NCBI GenBank assembly: GCA_963851325.1
Contig: CAWKOR010000001.1
Location: 1,984,001-2,048,000, forward strand
DNA: 64,000 nucleotides
Direction: 5' to 3'
DNA from: DATGKG01 sp963851325
GTDB lineage: Bacteria > Desulfobacterota > Binatia > Binatales > Binataceae
How positions within the stretch are numbered: the first letter of the stretch is position 1; every line of letters begins with the position of its first letter. The position numbers and the translations under genes are program-made. The notes beneath the pieces are model-generated. The model was not told the DNA's origin, made no database searches, and was given only the letters and a program-made list of their open reading frames with translations. Positions 51,796 through 59,841 of this stretch are shown one piece after another.

Positions 51796-52431
51796 CTACT
51801 TCGCCGCCCTGACTGCTTCGACGTCGATCATGATCGGCACGTCGTTGCCGACCACCAGTCCACCTGAGTCGAGCGTTTTGTTGAACGAGATCCCGAAATC
51901 CCGGCGATCGATGGTCGCGGTTGCCGACGCGCCACGGCGAGGGCTGCCCATAACCTTAATCTCCGGCGTGGGACCGGTGACTTTGAGGACCACCAGCTTG
52001 GTGACGCCATGAAGAGTCAGGTTGCCGGTGACTTTCCATTTGCCGTCGCCGTCCGGCTCAATCTTGACCGACTTGAAGGTGATAGTCGGATACTTCGCGA
52101 CGTCGAGGAAGTCGGGACTCTTGAGATGATTGTCGCGCTTGGGGTCGCGCGTATTGATCGAAGCCGCATCGATGGTCGCTTCGATCTCCACCGATTTCGG
52201 ATCGTCGTCATTGGCGGTGATGGTGCCGGAGAACTTGTCGAACTCGCCCTTCACGTTCGAAATCATCATGTGCCGCGCGCTGAAACTGATATTCGAATGC
52301 ACCGGGTCCAGGGTCCAGGTTTGCGTCCCCGCGGCATTCGCGGTCACAAACGTCAGTGCGCAAATCGCCGCTGCGAAAATGGCGGCCACGCCAGCCTTCC
52401 TGAGCCAGGCCGAAATGTTCTTCGATTCCAC
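51796..52431 (-). CDS. YceI-family periplasmic lipid-binding protein
   Basis: The 211-residue protein has a signal peptide (AAIFAAAICALTFVTANAAG) and the YceI lipocalin-like barrel: WTLDPVHSNISFSARHMMISNVKGEFDKFSGTITAND, DPKRDNHLKSPDFLDVAKYPTITFKS, GNLTLHGVTKLVVLKV and RRDFGISFNKTLDSGGLVVGNDVPIMIDVEAV. Family members bind polyisoprenoids or amides. GTG 52431 is chosen because GGGAGG lies six bases before it; the in-frame GTG at 52437 touches that site. Upstream of and probably co-transcribed with the LLM gene. Confidence 0.92.
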   Translation of the reverse strand: MESKNISAWLRKAGVAAIFAAAICALTFVTANAAGTQTWTLDPVHSNISFSARHMMISNVKGEFDKFSGTITANDDDPKSVEIEATIDAASINTRDPKRDNHLKSPDFLDVAKYPTITFKSVKIEPDGDGKWKVTGNLTLHGVTKLVVLKVTGPTPEIKVMGSPRRGASATATIDRRDFGISFNKTLDSGGLVVGNDVPIMIDVEAVRAAK

Positions 52432-52549
52432 AGTCACCCTCCCGAGCTGTTAGGCGATTCGGTATCGCGTGTTACTGCATTCGCTTCCACACGGGCGAAA
52501 GCGTGAAAATGTTCGTGGTCGCGATGGCGAGAATCAAGAGGTCAATGGA

Positions 52550-53569
52550 TCAATTGATAAAGTCCGCCGACGGATGGCATCGCGGGTAGTCGCGCAAGTA
52601 TTGGAAAAATCGTGCGAGCGTCCGGTCGCTGCGGGTCAGCGTGCCGGGCCGGAAGTGGATGCTGTTGACGATTGGAATGTCCTCGCTCACCACCTTCATC
52701 TCGAGTTCGGTAACCGCGCGCAGAAAAGCCCGCGTCGAGGCCTCGTCGCCTTGATCCTTTCGCGCCGCGATAATCGCGAAGACGCGCGTTTGCCCCGGAC
52801 GTGGCAACCCGAATGGGGTAATCGCCCCGAACCAGCGTCCTTCGATGGTGCCGCTTTGGTAAAAAATGTTGTTGCCGAAAATTCCGACCCGATACTCGAT
52901 CGGCTCACCCTTGGCGTGTCGACCCTTGAAATCATACAGCATCGAATGATCTGTCCATTCGACGCTGTCATGCGGATCTTCCTGTTCGAACGTCACATTG
53001 TGCAGCGCCTTGATGTGCTGCATGTCCGGGGTGTTGCAACTGAGCACCCACGGATCGGTCGGAGTGATCTCCGAAAATGCCGACACGTTCATCATCAGGT
53101 CGGAATCGGGATAGGGAAAATCCGGGACCTCGAAGCGTGGACGCTCGCCGTTGTAAGCGAACACGATTCCATGGCGCTCGCAGGTGGGAAATTTAAACAG
53201 GCACGCCGCCGGCGGGGGAGGATCGCCAACCTTGGTCGCGACGCATACGCCATTGCCGTCATAACGCCAGTGATGAAACGCGCATCGGATGGTATCGCCC
53301 TGGATGTCTCCGACCGTGAGGTCCGCGCCCACGTGCGCGCAGTATGCGCTCATCACCCGAGCCTCGCCGTTTTCACCGCGATACGCGACCACCCGACCGT
53401 CGAGAAAATCAGCGCCGAAAATTTTGCCGGCGGGGATTTCGCGCGAAAGACAAATCGGAAACCATGATTCCGAAAACAGTCCGTTGTCGCCCTCGTGCGG
53501 AAGCGGCGCACCGAGATGCCGACGCCGCGCTGCGGTAGCCTGGTTGGTTCCATTTCCCATCGGCTCCAT
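52550..53569 (-). CDS. Rieske non-haem iron oxygenase, oxygenase subunit
   Basis: The 339-residue protein has an N-terminal Rieske [2Fe-2S] domain: Cys77-x-His79 (YCAHVGADL) and Cys96-x2-His99 (RCAFHHW). The catalytic domain follows, with mononuclear-iron ligands probably in NTPDMQHIKALHNVTFEQE (Asp-x3-His-x4-His layout). Such enzymes hydroxylate or demethylate aromatics, steroids or other ring compounds, as in KshA-type oxygenases, with a separate reductase that is not encoded here. Initiation at ATG 53569 overlaps nothing. Substrate unknown. Confidence 0.87.
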   Translation of the reverse strand: MEPMGNGTNQATAARRRHLGAPLPHEGDNGLFSESWFPICLSREIPAGKIFGADFLDGRVVAYRGENGEARVMSAYCAHVGADLTVGDIQGDTIRCAFHHWRYDGNGVCVATKVGDPPPPAACLFKFPTCERHGIVFAYNGERPRFEVPDFPYPDSDLMMNVSAFSEITPTDPWVLSCNTPDMQHIKALHNVTFEQEDPHDSVEWTDHSMLYDFKGRHAKGEPIEYRVGIFGNNIFYQSGTIEGRWFGAITPFGLPRPGQTRVFAIIAARKDQGDEASTRAFLRAVTELEMKVVSEDIPIVNSIHFRPGTLTRSDRTLARFFQYLRDYPRCHPSADFIN

Positions 53570-53735
53570 TTATCATGCCCAGGTAACTATCGGCAAAGCA
53601 CTATTCTGCCGGCGTTTGGATAGTTCCCCAGCCACACGCAATCCTGTCAGCTTCGGCTCTAACCAGCCGCGCCACTCGTCGCGCGGACAGTTATGTAAGC
53701 CCTTCAATAAACACAGTCCTCTCCATGAGGAAGGC

Positions 53736-55007
53736 ATGGTCTTCTACTTCGTTTCAATCCTGATAACGGTCACCGCAATTTTCAGCTTTCTGAATGCGCG
53801 GCATTTTAATTTTCCATCGACGATCGGCGTCCTCGCGATCAGCTTGATTTTTTCGATCCTGTTGATTGCGGCCGGAAAGGTAGGCGTGCCGGCCGTGGAA
53901 AGCCGGGCTGAGAGCTTCGTCGGCAGCATCGATTTCAACCAGCTCCTGCTGCATGGGTTGCTGGCTTATCTGCTGTTTGCCGGCGGACTAAATCTCAAGC
54001 TTCAACAACTCTCGAATCAGAAGGTCGCGATCGCGCTGCTCTCGACGGTTGGCGTCGCGGTTTCGACCTTCGTGGTGGGCGGCATCGTGTGGCTGCTGCT
54101 CAAACTGTGCGGCGCGCCGATACCGCTGGTGGCCGCCTTCCTTTTTGGAGCCCTGATTTCTCCGACCGATCCGGTCGCGGTTCTCGCGATTCTGCGAACG
54201 ATCGAGATACCTGATGCTATCGAGGCGCAAATCGCCGGCGAGTCGCTCTTCAATGATGGCGTCGGCGCGGTGGTCTTTATGGTGCTGCTGCAAATCGCAA
54301 GTTCGCCGATCCCGATAGGAGCGCTGGAGGTAGTGAAAATGTTCGCCGTCGAAGGAGGAGGCGGAATTGTCTTCGGGCTGGCCGCGGGCCTGGTGACCTA
54401 TTGGCTCCTTGCGCGCGTCGACGACTACAAAGTTGAAATCCTGCTGACCCTTGGCCTCGCGAGTGGCGGTTATGCACTGGCCGATTGGATCGGGGTCTCC
54501 GCGCCGCTCTCGATTGTGGTAGCCGGGCTTCTGATCGGCAACGAAGGGCGCGAGCGAGCGATGTCCGACGAAACCCGCTCTCACCTCGACGTTTTCTGGG
54601 AAGTCCTCGACGAGGTCCTTAACGCAATTCTGTTCCTCCTCATTGGAGCGGAGCTTTTGCTCATTCCACTCAACCGGGCTCACGCGCTGGCCGGTTTAAT
54701 TGCGGTTCCGATGGCTCTGGCCGGGCGGCTCGTGAGCGTGGTGGCAGTATTTTCGATCCTGTCGATTTTTCAGAAGGTCGAACGCCGTGCGATTCCGGTT
54801 TTGACCTGGAGCGGGCTGCGAGGCGGGATCTCGGTAGCGCTGGCACTTTCGGTGCCGCAGTCGGACTATCGTGACACCATCGTTGCGATGACCTATGCGG
54901 TGGTTGTCTTTTCGGTTATCGCGCAAGGTCTGACGATTCGTTCTGTGATCTTGCGGACCATCCCGTCGTTACAGCGCGCCGAAGAGCCGAAGGCGGCTTC
55001 GCAATGA
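53736..55007 (+). CDS. CPA1-type Na+/H+ antiporter (NhaP-like)
   Basis: The 423-residue protein has about 12 membrane spans. The CPA1 signature acids are in LFGALISPTDPVAVLAIL (Asp-Pro) and AGESLFNDGVGAVVFMVLL (Asn-Asp), with TWSGLRGGISVALALSVP near the end (Arg of the exchanger core). It swaps Na+ (or K+) for protons across the inner membrane. AGGA seven bases before ATG 53736 marks the start; an open frame extending much further upstream overlaps the Rieske gene and is spurious. It lacks the long cytoplasmic C-terminal regulatory domain of some homologues. Confidence 0.92.
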   Translation: MVFYFVSILITVTAIFSFLNARHFNFPSTIGVLAISLIFSILLIAAGKVGVPAVESRAESFVGSIDFNQLLLHGLLAYLLFAGGLNLKLQQLSNQKVAIALLSTVGVAVSTFVVGGIVWLLLKLCGAPIPLVAAFLFGALISPTDPVAVLAILRTIEIPDAIEAQIAGESLFNDGVGAVVFMVLLQIASSPIPIGALEVVKMFAVEGGGGIVFGLAAGLVTYWLLARVDDYKVEILLTLGLASGGYALADWIGVSAPLSIVVAGLLIGNEGRERAMSDETRSHLDVFWEVLDEVLNAILFLLIGAELLLIPLNRAHALAGLIAVPMALAGRLVSVVAVFSILSIFQKVERRAIPVLTWSGLRGGISVALALSVPQSDYRDTIVAMTYAVVVFSVIAQGLTIRSVILRTIPSLQRAEEPKAASQ

Positions 55008-55077
55008 ATGCGCATCGTCGAGCAGGACGGGCCGGCAGAAGTTTTCTCTCCGTCGACGCATGCTAGAATCGCGCTCG

Positions 55078-55863
55078 ATGGATGCGGCAAAGCGAGCTCT
55101 GCGCGAACAATATAAGGACGGGAGCAATCTCAACGCGCGCTTTCGGCTGCACGCGCGCTTCAGCACCAATCGCTACGGGATCTTCCGCTGGATTTTAGAC
55201 CACATGATACTGCCCGATGATGCGCGCGTGCTCGAAGTCGGCACCGGCACCGCGCAAATGTGGCTGCGCAATAGCGATCGCATTCCGGGCGGATGGCGCA
55301 TCGTGCTGTCGGATTTTTCCGATGGCATCCTGCGCGAAGGAATCGCCGCTCTCGAAGCATCAGGAAAGCACTTCGCGGCGGCACAACTCGACGCGCAGGC
55401 GCTGCCCTTCGCAACCGCGTCCTTCGATGCGATCGTCGCCAACCACATGCTTTACCACGTACCGAACGTTCCTCGCGCGTTGGCGGAGTTCCATCGTGTG
55501 CTGAAGCCGGGTGGCAGATGTTTCGCGGCGACCTTCAGCACCTCAAACATGCGTGAGTTCAACGAAGCAGTCGAACGCTTCCTCGGGATGCCGATCAGCA
55601 ACTCCGCTTCGCATTTCGGCCTTGAAAGCGGCCTCGCACCGATGCACGCTGCATTTCCCAATGTCGAGGTCCTCCGCTATCCGGACAGCTTGGTCGTCAC
55701 CGAGGCCACTCCCCTCATCGACTATGTGAATTCGACCCGCATTCGAGCCAGAGTTTCGGAACAGCAGATTGCGTCGTTGAAGGAGTTCTTCGAACAGCAA
55801 ATCTCTGAGCATGGCGCATTTCGCATCAGCAAGGATGCCGGAATGTTCGTTGCGAAGGCGTAA
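55078..55863 (+). CDS. SAM-dependent methyltransferase (Methyltransf_11 type)
   Basis: The 261-residue protein has motif I ARVLEVGTGTAQMWLRN, motif II LSDFSDGILREGI, motif III FDAIVANHMLYHVPNVPRALAEFHRVLKPGGRCFAATFS. This is a class I methyltransferase of the UbiE/COQ5-like type. No membrane segments. ATG 55078 fits better than the upstream ATG at 55060. It is followed three bases later by mazG, so shares its transcript. The acceptor is unknown. Confidence 0.83.
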   Translation: MDAAKRALREQYKDGSNLNARFRLHARFSTNRYGIFRWILDHMILPDDARVLEVGTGTAQMWLRNSDRIPGGWRIVLSDFSDGILREGIAALEASGKHFAAAQLDAQALPFATASFDAIVANHMLYHVPNVPRALAEFHRVLKPGGRCFAATFSTSNMREFNEAVERFLGMPISNSASHFGLESGLAPMHAAFPNVEVLRYPDSLVVTEATPLIDYVNSTRIRARVSEQQIASLKEFFEQQISEHGAFRISKDAGMFVAKA

Positions 55864-55866
55864 ACG

Positions 55867-56673
55867 ATGAGCACGGACTTCGACAAACCGGAGCTGCGTG
55901 AACTCGCACGTCTACTTGAAGTGGTGCGCAAGCTGCGCGCCGAATGCCCATGGGATCGCGAGCAAACCGTGGCGAGCACCTCGCGCCACGTCATCGAGGA
56001 GGCCTACGAGGCGGCTGACGCCATCGCATCCAGTAATAACGCTGACATCGCCGAGGAGTTGGGTGATCTCCTGGTTCAGTCGCTGTTCGTCGCGGTGATC
56101 GCGGAGGATGAAGCGCGCTTCACCCTGGAGCAGGTTGCGGGCGCTGCGGCCGAAAAACTGATCCGACGCCATCCCCACATCTACGGCGATGTCACAGCCG
56201 ATACGGTCGAGAAGGTCCTGGCGAACTGGGATCGAATCAAGGCCGAGGAGAAAAGGGAAGCTGGCAAAGATCCCGGCCTTGGCGAAACCGGACGCGGATT
56301 GCCGGCGCTCATGCGCGCGGAGAAGCTCGGCGAAAAGGCGCGCCGCCGGGGGATGGACTGGGCTGAGGTCGGCGAAGTTCTCAAAAAAGTTCGCGAGGAA
56401 CTCGACGAGGCGGATGAGGCCCTCGCGCGCGGCGACCATGACGCGGTCGCGTCGGAGATCGGCGACCTGATGCTCGCGCTGGCCAATGCACCGCGCTTCA
56501 TCGGTCACAACGCGGAAGAAACGCTGCGCCGCGCATGCGACAAGTTCGTCGGCCGTTTCGAAGCGGTCGAGCGCCTCGCCGCATCGCGCAACCTCGACCT
56601 CAAAGGAATGTCCCCCGCCGAGCTGGAAACTCTCTGGCAGGAGGCGAAGCGCCTTCTCACCAATGCAAATTAG
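55867..56673 (+). CDS. mazG: Nucleoside triphosphate pyrophosphohydrolase MazG
   Basis: The 268-residue enzyme contains two MazG domains: an N-terminal one with LRAECPWDREQTVASTSRHVIEEAYEAADAI and EELGDLLVQSLFVAVIAED, and a C-terminal one with EVLKKVREELDEADEALARGDHDAVASEIGDLMLALANAPRFIGHNAEETLR. Metal-binding EExxE..D patterns are intact. It hydrolyses NTPs/dNTPs to monophosphates and pyrophosphate, cleaning the nucleotide pool. It overlaps the GNAT gene by 11 bases. Confidence 0.92.
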   Translation: MSTDFDKPELRELARLLEVVRKLRAECPWDREQTVASTSRHVIEEAYEAADAIASSNNADIAEELGDLLVQSLFVAVIAEDEARFTLEQVAGAAAEKLIRRHPHIYGDVTADTVEKVLANWDRIKAEEKREAGKDPGLGETGRGLPALMRAEKLGEKARRRGMDWAEVGEVLKKVREELDEADEALARGDHDAVASEIGDLMLALANAPRFIGHNAEETLRRACDKFVGRFEAVERLAASRNLDLKGMSPAELETLWQEAKRLLTNAN

Positions 56674-57133
56674 ACCTTCGGTTGAAGCTGATGTTCCCGC
56701 ACTAGTCAGGCTGCTGCGCGCGTCGTGGCTGACGACCTGGGCGCCCGAATTGCCCTTTGACGCGGTGCAGCGATTTGCCGCGGAAGACCCGGCTCGCCTC
56801 TATGCCGAGAGCAACTGGAAGGAATTTGTGGTTGGCGCGGACGGTGTCGACATCGTCGGCATGTTTCACGTCGAAAAAAACTGGCTCCACGCCATTCATC
56901 TCGATCCAAAACGCAAGCGACAAGGTATCGGTTCCCGACTGATGGATGAGGTAGAGGGTCGAATTGGCGCCCATCATTCGGAGGCAAGGCTGGAGGCGCT
57001 ATCGTTCAACACCGGCGCCATTGAGTTCTATCTGCGGCGCGGCTGGACCGAACGACGCCGCTATCCGGGCACCGAGTGCGGCGCGCCCGTCGAAACCATC
57101 GAAATGGTCAAGGCACTGCCGACTCGCAAATGA
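56663..57133 (+). CDS. GNAT-family N-acetyltransferase
   Basis: A 156-residue acetyltransferase with the acetyl-CoA pyrophosphate loop RKRQGIGSRLMDEV (Q/R-x-x-G-x-G/A type, residues ~85-98), preceded by HVEKNWLHAIHLDP and followed by LEALSFNTGAIEFYLRRGWTERRRY. This is the RimI/GNAT fold. Its ATG (56663) lies inside the mazG end, so translation is coupled. The acceptor substrate is unknown. A frame open further upstream is a shadow of mazG. Confidence 0.85.
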   Translation: MQIRPSVEADVPALVRLLRASWLTTWAPELPFDAVQRFAAEDPARLYAESNWKEFVVGADGVDIVGMFHVEKNWLHAIHLDPKRKRQGIGSRLMDEVEGRIGAHHSEARLEALSFNTGAIEFYLRRGWTERRRYPGTECGAPVETIEMVKALPTRK

Positions 57134-57233
57134 ACTTTCCTCGCAAATGAGGGATTAGAAATCGCGCGTGCCAGATGCTAGTGGTGATTGGGTCAGCTTC
57201 GTCACAATCGCTATCGCAATCGGAGGGAGCATC

Positions 57234-57935
57234 ATGGGTCTTGCTAATGGAGTCCATCATCTCGCGATTTGTACCAAGGACATCAAGACGCAAATCGAAT
57301 TCTTTACCCAGGTCGTCGGCGCCGAATTGGTCGCGCTGTACTGGATGCATGGCGTGGACAACACCTTCCATGGCTTCCTGCGCCTGAGCGACAGCTCCTC
57401 GATTGCGTTCGTGCAACATCCTGATATCGCCAAGATTCAGCCGATCAAGGGCGTCTCGCACGCCGGCACTACTGCGGGCAACGTCGCCCCTGGCGTGATG
57501 CAGCATCTCGCGCTCAACGTCGATACCGAAGCCGACCTGCTCGCGATTCGCGATCGCGTCCGCTCGCACGGCAACTGGATCATGGGACCGCTGGATCACG
57601 GCTTCTGCAAATCGATTTATCTCGCCGCGCCCGAAGGCATCATGCTCGAGTTCTCGACTTCCGAAGGCGCCGCCATCGATGCGGAGGCGTGGATCGATCC
57701 CGAAGTGCAAGCGCTGGCGGGAATCAGCGGGGAAGATCTCGCGCGCTACAAGCGACCGCCGTCATTCGAATCGAAGGGTGGAAAGGTCGCGCAACCGAAG
57801 CCCGATCCGTCCAAGCCGCTGATGCAGTTTCCGCCGGATGCTGCCATTTGGACGATGCCTGACGAGGAAGTGACACGCCGTATGAGCGAAACCACTCCTC
57901 CGGTGGACGTGAAGAACAAGGCCAAAGCGGCCTAG
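57234..57935 (+). CDS. VOC family protein
   Basis: The 233-residue protein starts at ATG 57234, GGAGGGAG six bases upstream. The VOC metal site is in GVHHLAICTKDIKTQIEFFTQVVGAEL, HLALNVDTEADLLAIRDRVRSHG and SIYLAAPEGIMLEFSTSEG (Glu ligand at the end). Some 70 C-terminal residues (KPDPSKPLMQFPPDAAIWTMPDEEVTRRMSE) form an extra helical tail that other VOC proteins lack. Likely cytosolic. It could be a lyase, isomerase or extradiol dioxygenase-type enzyme. Confidence 0.83.
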   Translation: MGLANGVHHLAICTKDIKTQIEFFTQVVGAELVALYWMHGVDNTFHGFLRLSDSSSIAFVQHPDIAKIQPIKGVSHAGTTAGNVAPGVMQHLALNVDTEADLLAIRDRVRSHGNWIMGPLDHGFCKSIYLAAPEGIMLEFSTSEGAAIDAEAWIDPEVQALAGISGEDLARYKRPPSFESKGGKVAQPKPDPSKPLMQFPPDAAIWTMPDEEVTRRMSETTPPVDVKNKAKAA

Positions 57936-58022
57936 CTGTTACATCATCGCGACCAGGCGGCGTTGAACTCCGGGCGAGTTCGGCGCCGCTGTCATTTTCG
58001 TCGATGCTATCGGCGAAATTGT

Positions 58023-58253
58023 TTAGCGCGTCGGTTTCGCGGTCGGAGGCGAGGTGCTCGATCCTTTCGCCTTGGCCGGTTTGCCTTCCATCCAGCGGTT
58101 GCATCCACTGCTCCCCGATACGCGCAAGCGGAAGCGCTGGAGTTTTTCCTCGATGCATAGACCCATGGTGGAAGCTCGCGGCGTCGCGCCCGGCTCGATC
58201 TGCCACCACTTACACGTCTTGCACGGTCCCCATGACGATGATGATTCGCTCAT
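58023..58253 (-). CDS. Small Cys-rich protein with CxxC and two further cysteines
   Basis: The 76-residue protein (ATG 58253) contains Cys11-x2-Cys14 (GPCKTCKWWQIEPGA), Cys33 (STMGLCIEE) and Cys51 (VSGSSGCNRW), a tetracysteine set suited to zinc or an iron-sulphur centre. The segment FRLRVSGSSGCNRWMEGKPAKAKGSS is positively charged. No signal peptide is seen. Composition and Trp-rich loop are more regular than those of chance frames, but no family name comes to mind. The longer frame upstream is unrelated. Confidence 0.6.
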   Translation of the reverse strand: MSESSSSWGPCKTCKWWQIEPGATPRASTMGLCIEEKLQRFRLRVSGSSGCNRWMEGKPAKAKGSSTSPPTAKPTR

Positions 58254-58297
58254 GACGATGCTTCTCTTGCGACGATGCTTTCTCGCGCGTTGCGGAA

Positions 58298-58672
58298 TCA
58301 GGTGATTTCGGGAGGTTTGGGGCGGGCCGAGGCGAACGCGCCCACCGCGATGGCGACGGCGAACAGCCCCAACGCAGTAATGCCGAACGATTCCCACCAT
58401 GGCAGCAACAGGAATTCGTGCAGGAACATGATGATCGCCGCCAGCAGGCAGATTGCGCCCGCGGCCATTAGAGCTCCGCTGGCGATGAAGCCCAACACGC
58501 GATCGGTCTGCTCTTCGAGCACTGTCTTCATGCCCGCGACGACCAGGCGAATCTCCGAGTGGAGGATTTTTGTGATGTCGTCAACCGCGCGCCCCAGCAG
58601 CGTCGCCCAATCGGTGTCGCGCGCTTCGCTGTGGATGCGGTCGTTCTTATGAACCAGCTGATTCTCCGCCAT
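58298..58672 (-). CDS. Phage-holin-like (YqjE/DUF1469-type) membrane protein
   Basis: The 124-residue protein (ATG 58672) has a polar N-terminus (DTDWATLLGRAVDDITKILHSEIRLVVAGMKT), two membrane spans (FIASGALMAAGAICLLAAIIMFL and SFGITALGLFAVAIAVGAFAS), and the layout of the YqjE/holin-III group. These proteins are associated with inner-membrane stress and the YqjD ribosome-binding cluster. It overlaps the DUF3618 gene by 26 bases. Confidence 0.7.
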   Translation of the reverse strand: MAENQLVHKNDRIHSEARDTDWATLLGRAVDDITKILHSEIRLVVAGMKTVLEEQTDRVLGFIASGALMAAGAICLLAAIIMFLHEFLLLPWWESFGITALGLFAVAIAVGAFASARPKPPEIT

Positions 58673-58973
58673 CGTCGGTCTCCGCAGTGGCGAGTTCGCT
58701 CCAGATTTTGTAACCAATCGCGAACATGATGGCCGGGCCGATGAGCTTTCGGTATTTGCTGGAACCGATTGCGAAGCCGAGCAGCCCGGCGAGACAGCTC
58801 GCACCAATGAGGTTATCGCGCAGCACTTGGGTAGGCTGGAAGACGGTTTCTGCGCGTTCCACTTCCTGCTCCATCTTGGCCTCGACCGTGCTCAAGGTCT
58901 CATGCAGGTCGCGCCGCGCGCCGTCCAGTTCTTCCTCGATTTTTGCGATCTCTTTTTCGGGCGTCATGCTCAT
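58647..58973 (-). CDS. DUF3618-like membrane protein
   Basis: The 108-residue protein (ATG 58973, overlapping the previous stop as ATGA) begins SMTPEKEIAKIEEELDGARRDLHETLSTVEAKMEQEVE, close to the DUF3618 pattern (IEEELdgAR..L..tl..lE.kl). One membrane region (LIGASCLAGLLGFAIGSS and KLIGPAIMFAIGYKIWSELA) follows. Coiled-coil plus anchor suggests membrane organisation. Function unknown. Confidence 0.7.
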   Translation of the reverse strand: MSMTPEKEIAKIEEELDGARRDLHETLSTVEAKMEQEVERAETVFQPTQVLRDNLIGASCLAGLLGFAIGSSKYRKLIGPAIMFAIGYKIWSELATAETDDGGESAGS

Positions 58974-59230
58974 TTCCCTGTGGCTTCCTCGACCAACGCG
59001 CCGAGCGAGGAATCGCCGTATGCCTCGCGCAAAACGATCTGCCCCAGCATCGTGAGAATGGTCAGCCCGCCCGACCGTTTCATGCCGCCACCGAGAATAA
59101 ATCCGGCCGCCGCAGCAATCGCGAGGCATGCGATCGGCTCTTCCTCGATGATTTCGGTCCAGCTCCGATCCGCAACTCGCGGACTTATCCCGGCCTCTTT
59201 GGAATTCCCATTGCGCATCGGCTCACTCAT
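58970..59230 (-). CDS. Small membrane protein of the YqjD-like cluster
   Basis: An 86-residue protein (ATG 59230) with a short hydrophilic head (SEPMRNGNSKEAGISPRVADRSWTEIIEEEP) and one or two hydrophobic segments (IACLAIAAAAGFILGGGMKRSGGLTILTMLGQIVLREA). Its Gly-rich IAAAAGFILGGG resembles the glycine-zipper anchors of ElaB/YqjD relatives. It begins eight bases after the ElaB/YqjD-like gene and its stop overlaps the DUF3618 start. Confidence 0.65.
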   Translation of the reverse strand: MSEPMRNGNSKEAGISPRVADRSWTEIIEEEPIACLAIAAAAGFILGGGMKRSGGLTILTMLGQIVLREAYGDSSLGALVEEATGK

Positions 59231-59238
59231 AGCCGTTC

Positions 59239-59565
59239 TCACTTTGCGGGCAGACGCCGCATCAGTTGTGCTGCGACGAATCCCAGGGCAAAGGCCGCGC
59301 CCAGTGCGATCCACGGGTCGCGCCTGACGATTTCGCGCAAGTCGACGTCGGCCAAGCCACTTTCCTGGACATACTGTTGGGCGGCATCGGCAAACTGTTT
59401 GGCGGTTTTTAGCCCCTCTTTGGCGGAGCTATTGACCTTATCAGCCGCTTTGCGGATGGTCTCGCCGGCCCGGTCCGAGGCCTCATGAATCTTGTCGGAA
59501 GCCCGATCGGCTGCGTCGTGCAACTTTGTTTCCGCGTCGTCCGCCATGCGATGTATGTCTGCCAT
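59239..59565 (-). CDS. ElaB/YqjD (DUF883)-family protein
   Basis: This 108-residue protein has a long Ala/Lys/Asp-rich amphipathic coiled-coil (ADDAETKLHDAADRASDKIHEASDRAGETIRKAADKVNSSAKEGLKTAKQFADAAQQYVQE) and a C-terminal anchor (DPWIALGAAFALGFVAAQLMRRLPAK), the ElaB/YqjD layout in which the N-terminal part binds ribosomes and the tail sits in the inner membrane. It heads a four-gene overlapping cluster running to 58298. In E. coli the corresponding group is stationary-phase induced. Confidence 0.78.
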   Translation of the reverse strand: MADIHRMADDAETKLHDAADRASDKIHEASDRAGETIRKAADKVNSSAKEGLKTAKQFADAAQQYVQESGLADVDLREIVRRDPWIALGAAFALGFVAAQLMRRLPAK

Positions 59566-59841
59566 ATAGAAGATACTCCTGTGATGATTGTGAACCGTCG
59601 ACGCGGCGATGATCGGTTGGGCGACCTCTAGAGCGATGCGCCTTCCAGAGCCGAAACCGGCGCTACAGCCCTTTAGACGCCACTAAGAGAATAACCATTC
59701 ATTTGGCTGCGGCCACCTGCGATGGTGCGGGACTCGCCTAAAGTCAGCCTCTCAGATAGCATACGTCGGTCTGATTTGCTCGATCATCACCATCCCAGGC
59801 ATCGACATTCTTAAGCAATATTCTACGGACCGGAGATTCTG

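Noticed and set aside
53289..53735. 149-codon N-terminal extension of the Na+/H+ antiporter frame
   Set aside because: It overlaps the start of the Rieske gene on the other strand and has no membrane or family pattern; AGGA and ATG at 53736 define the start.
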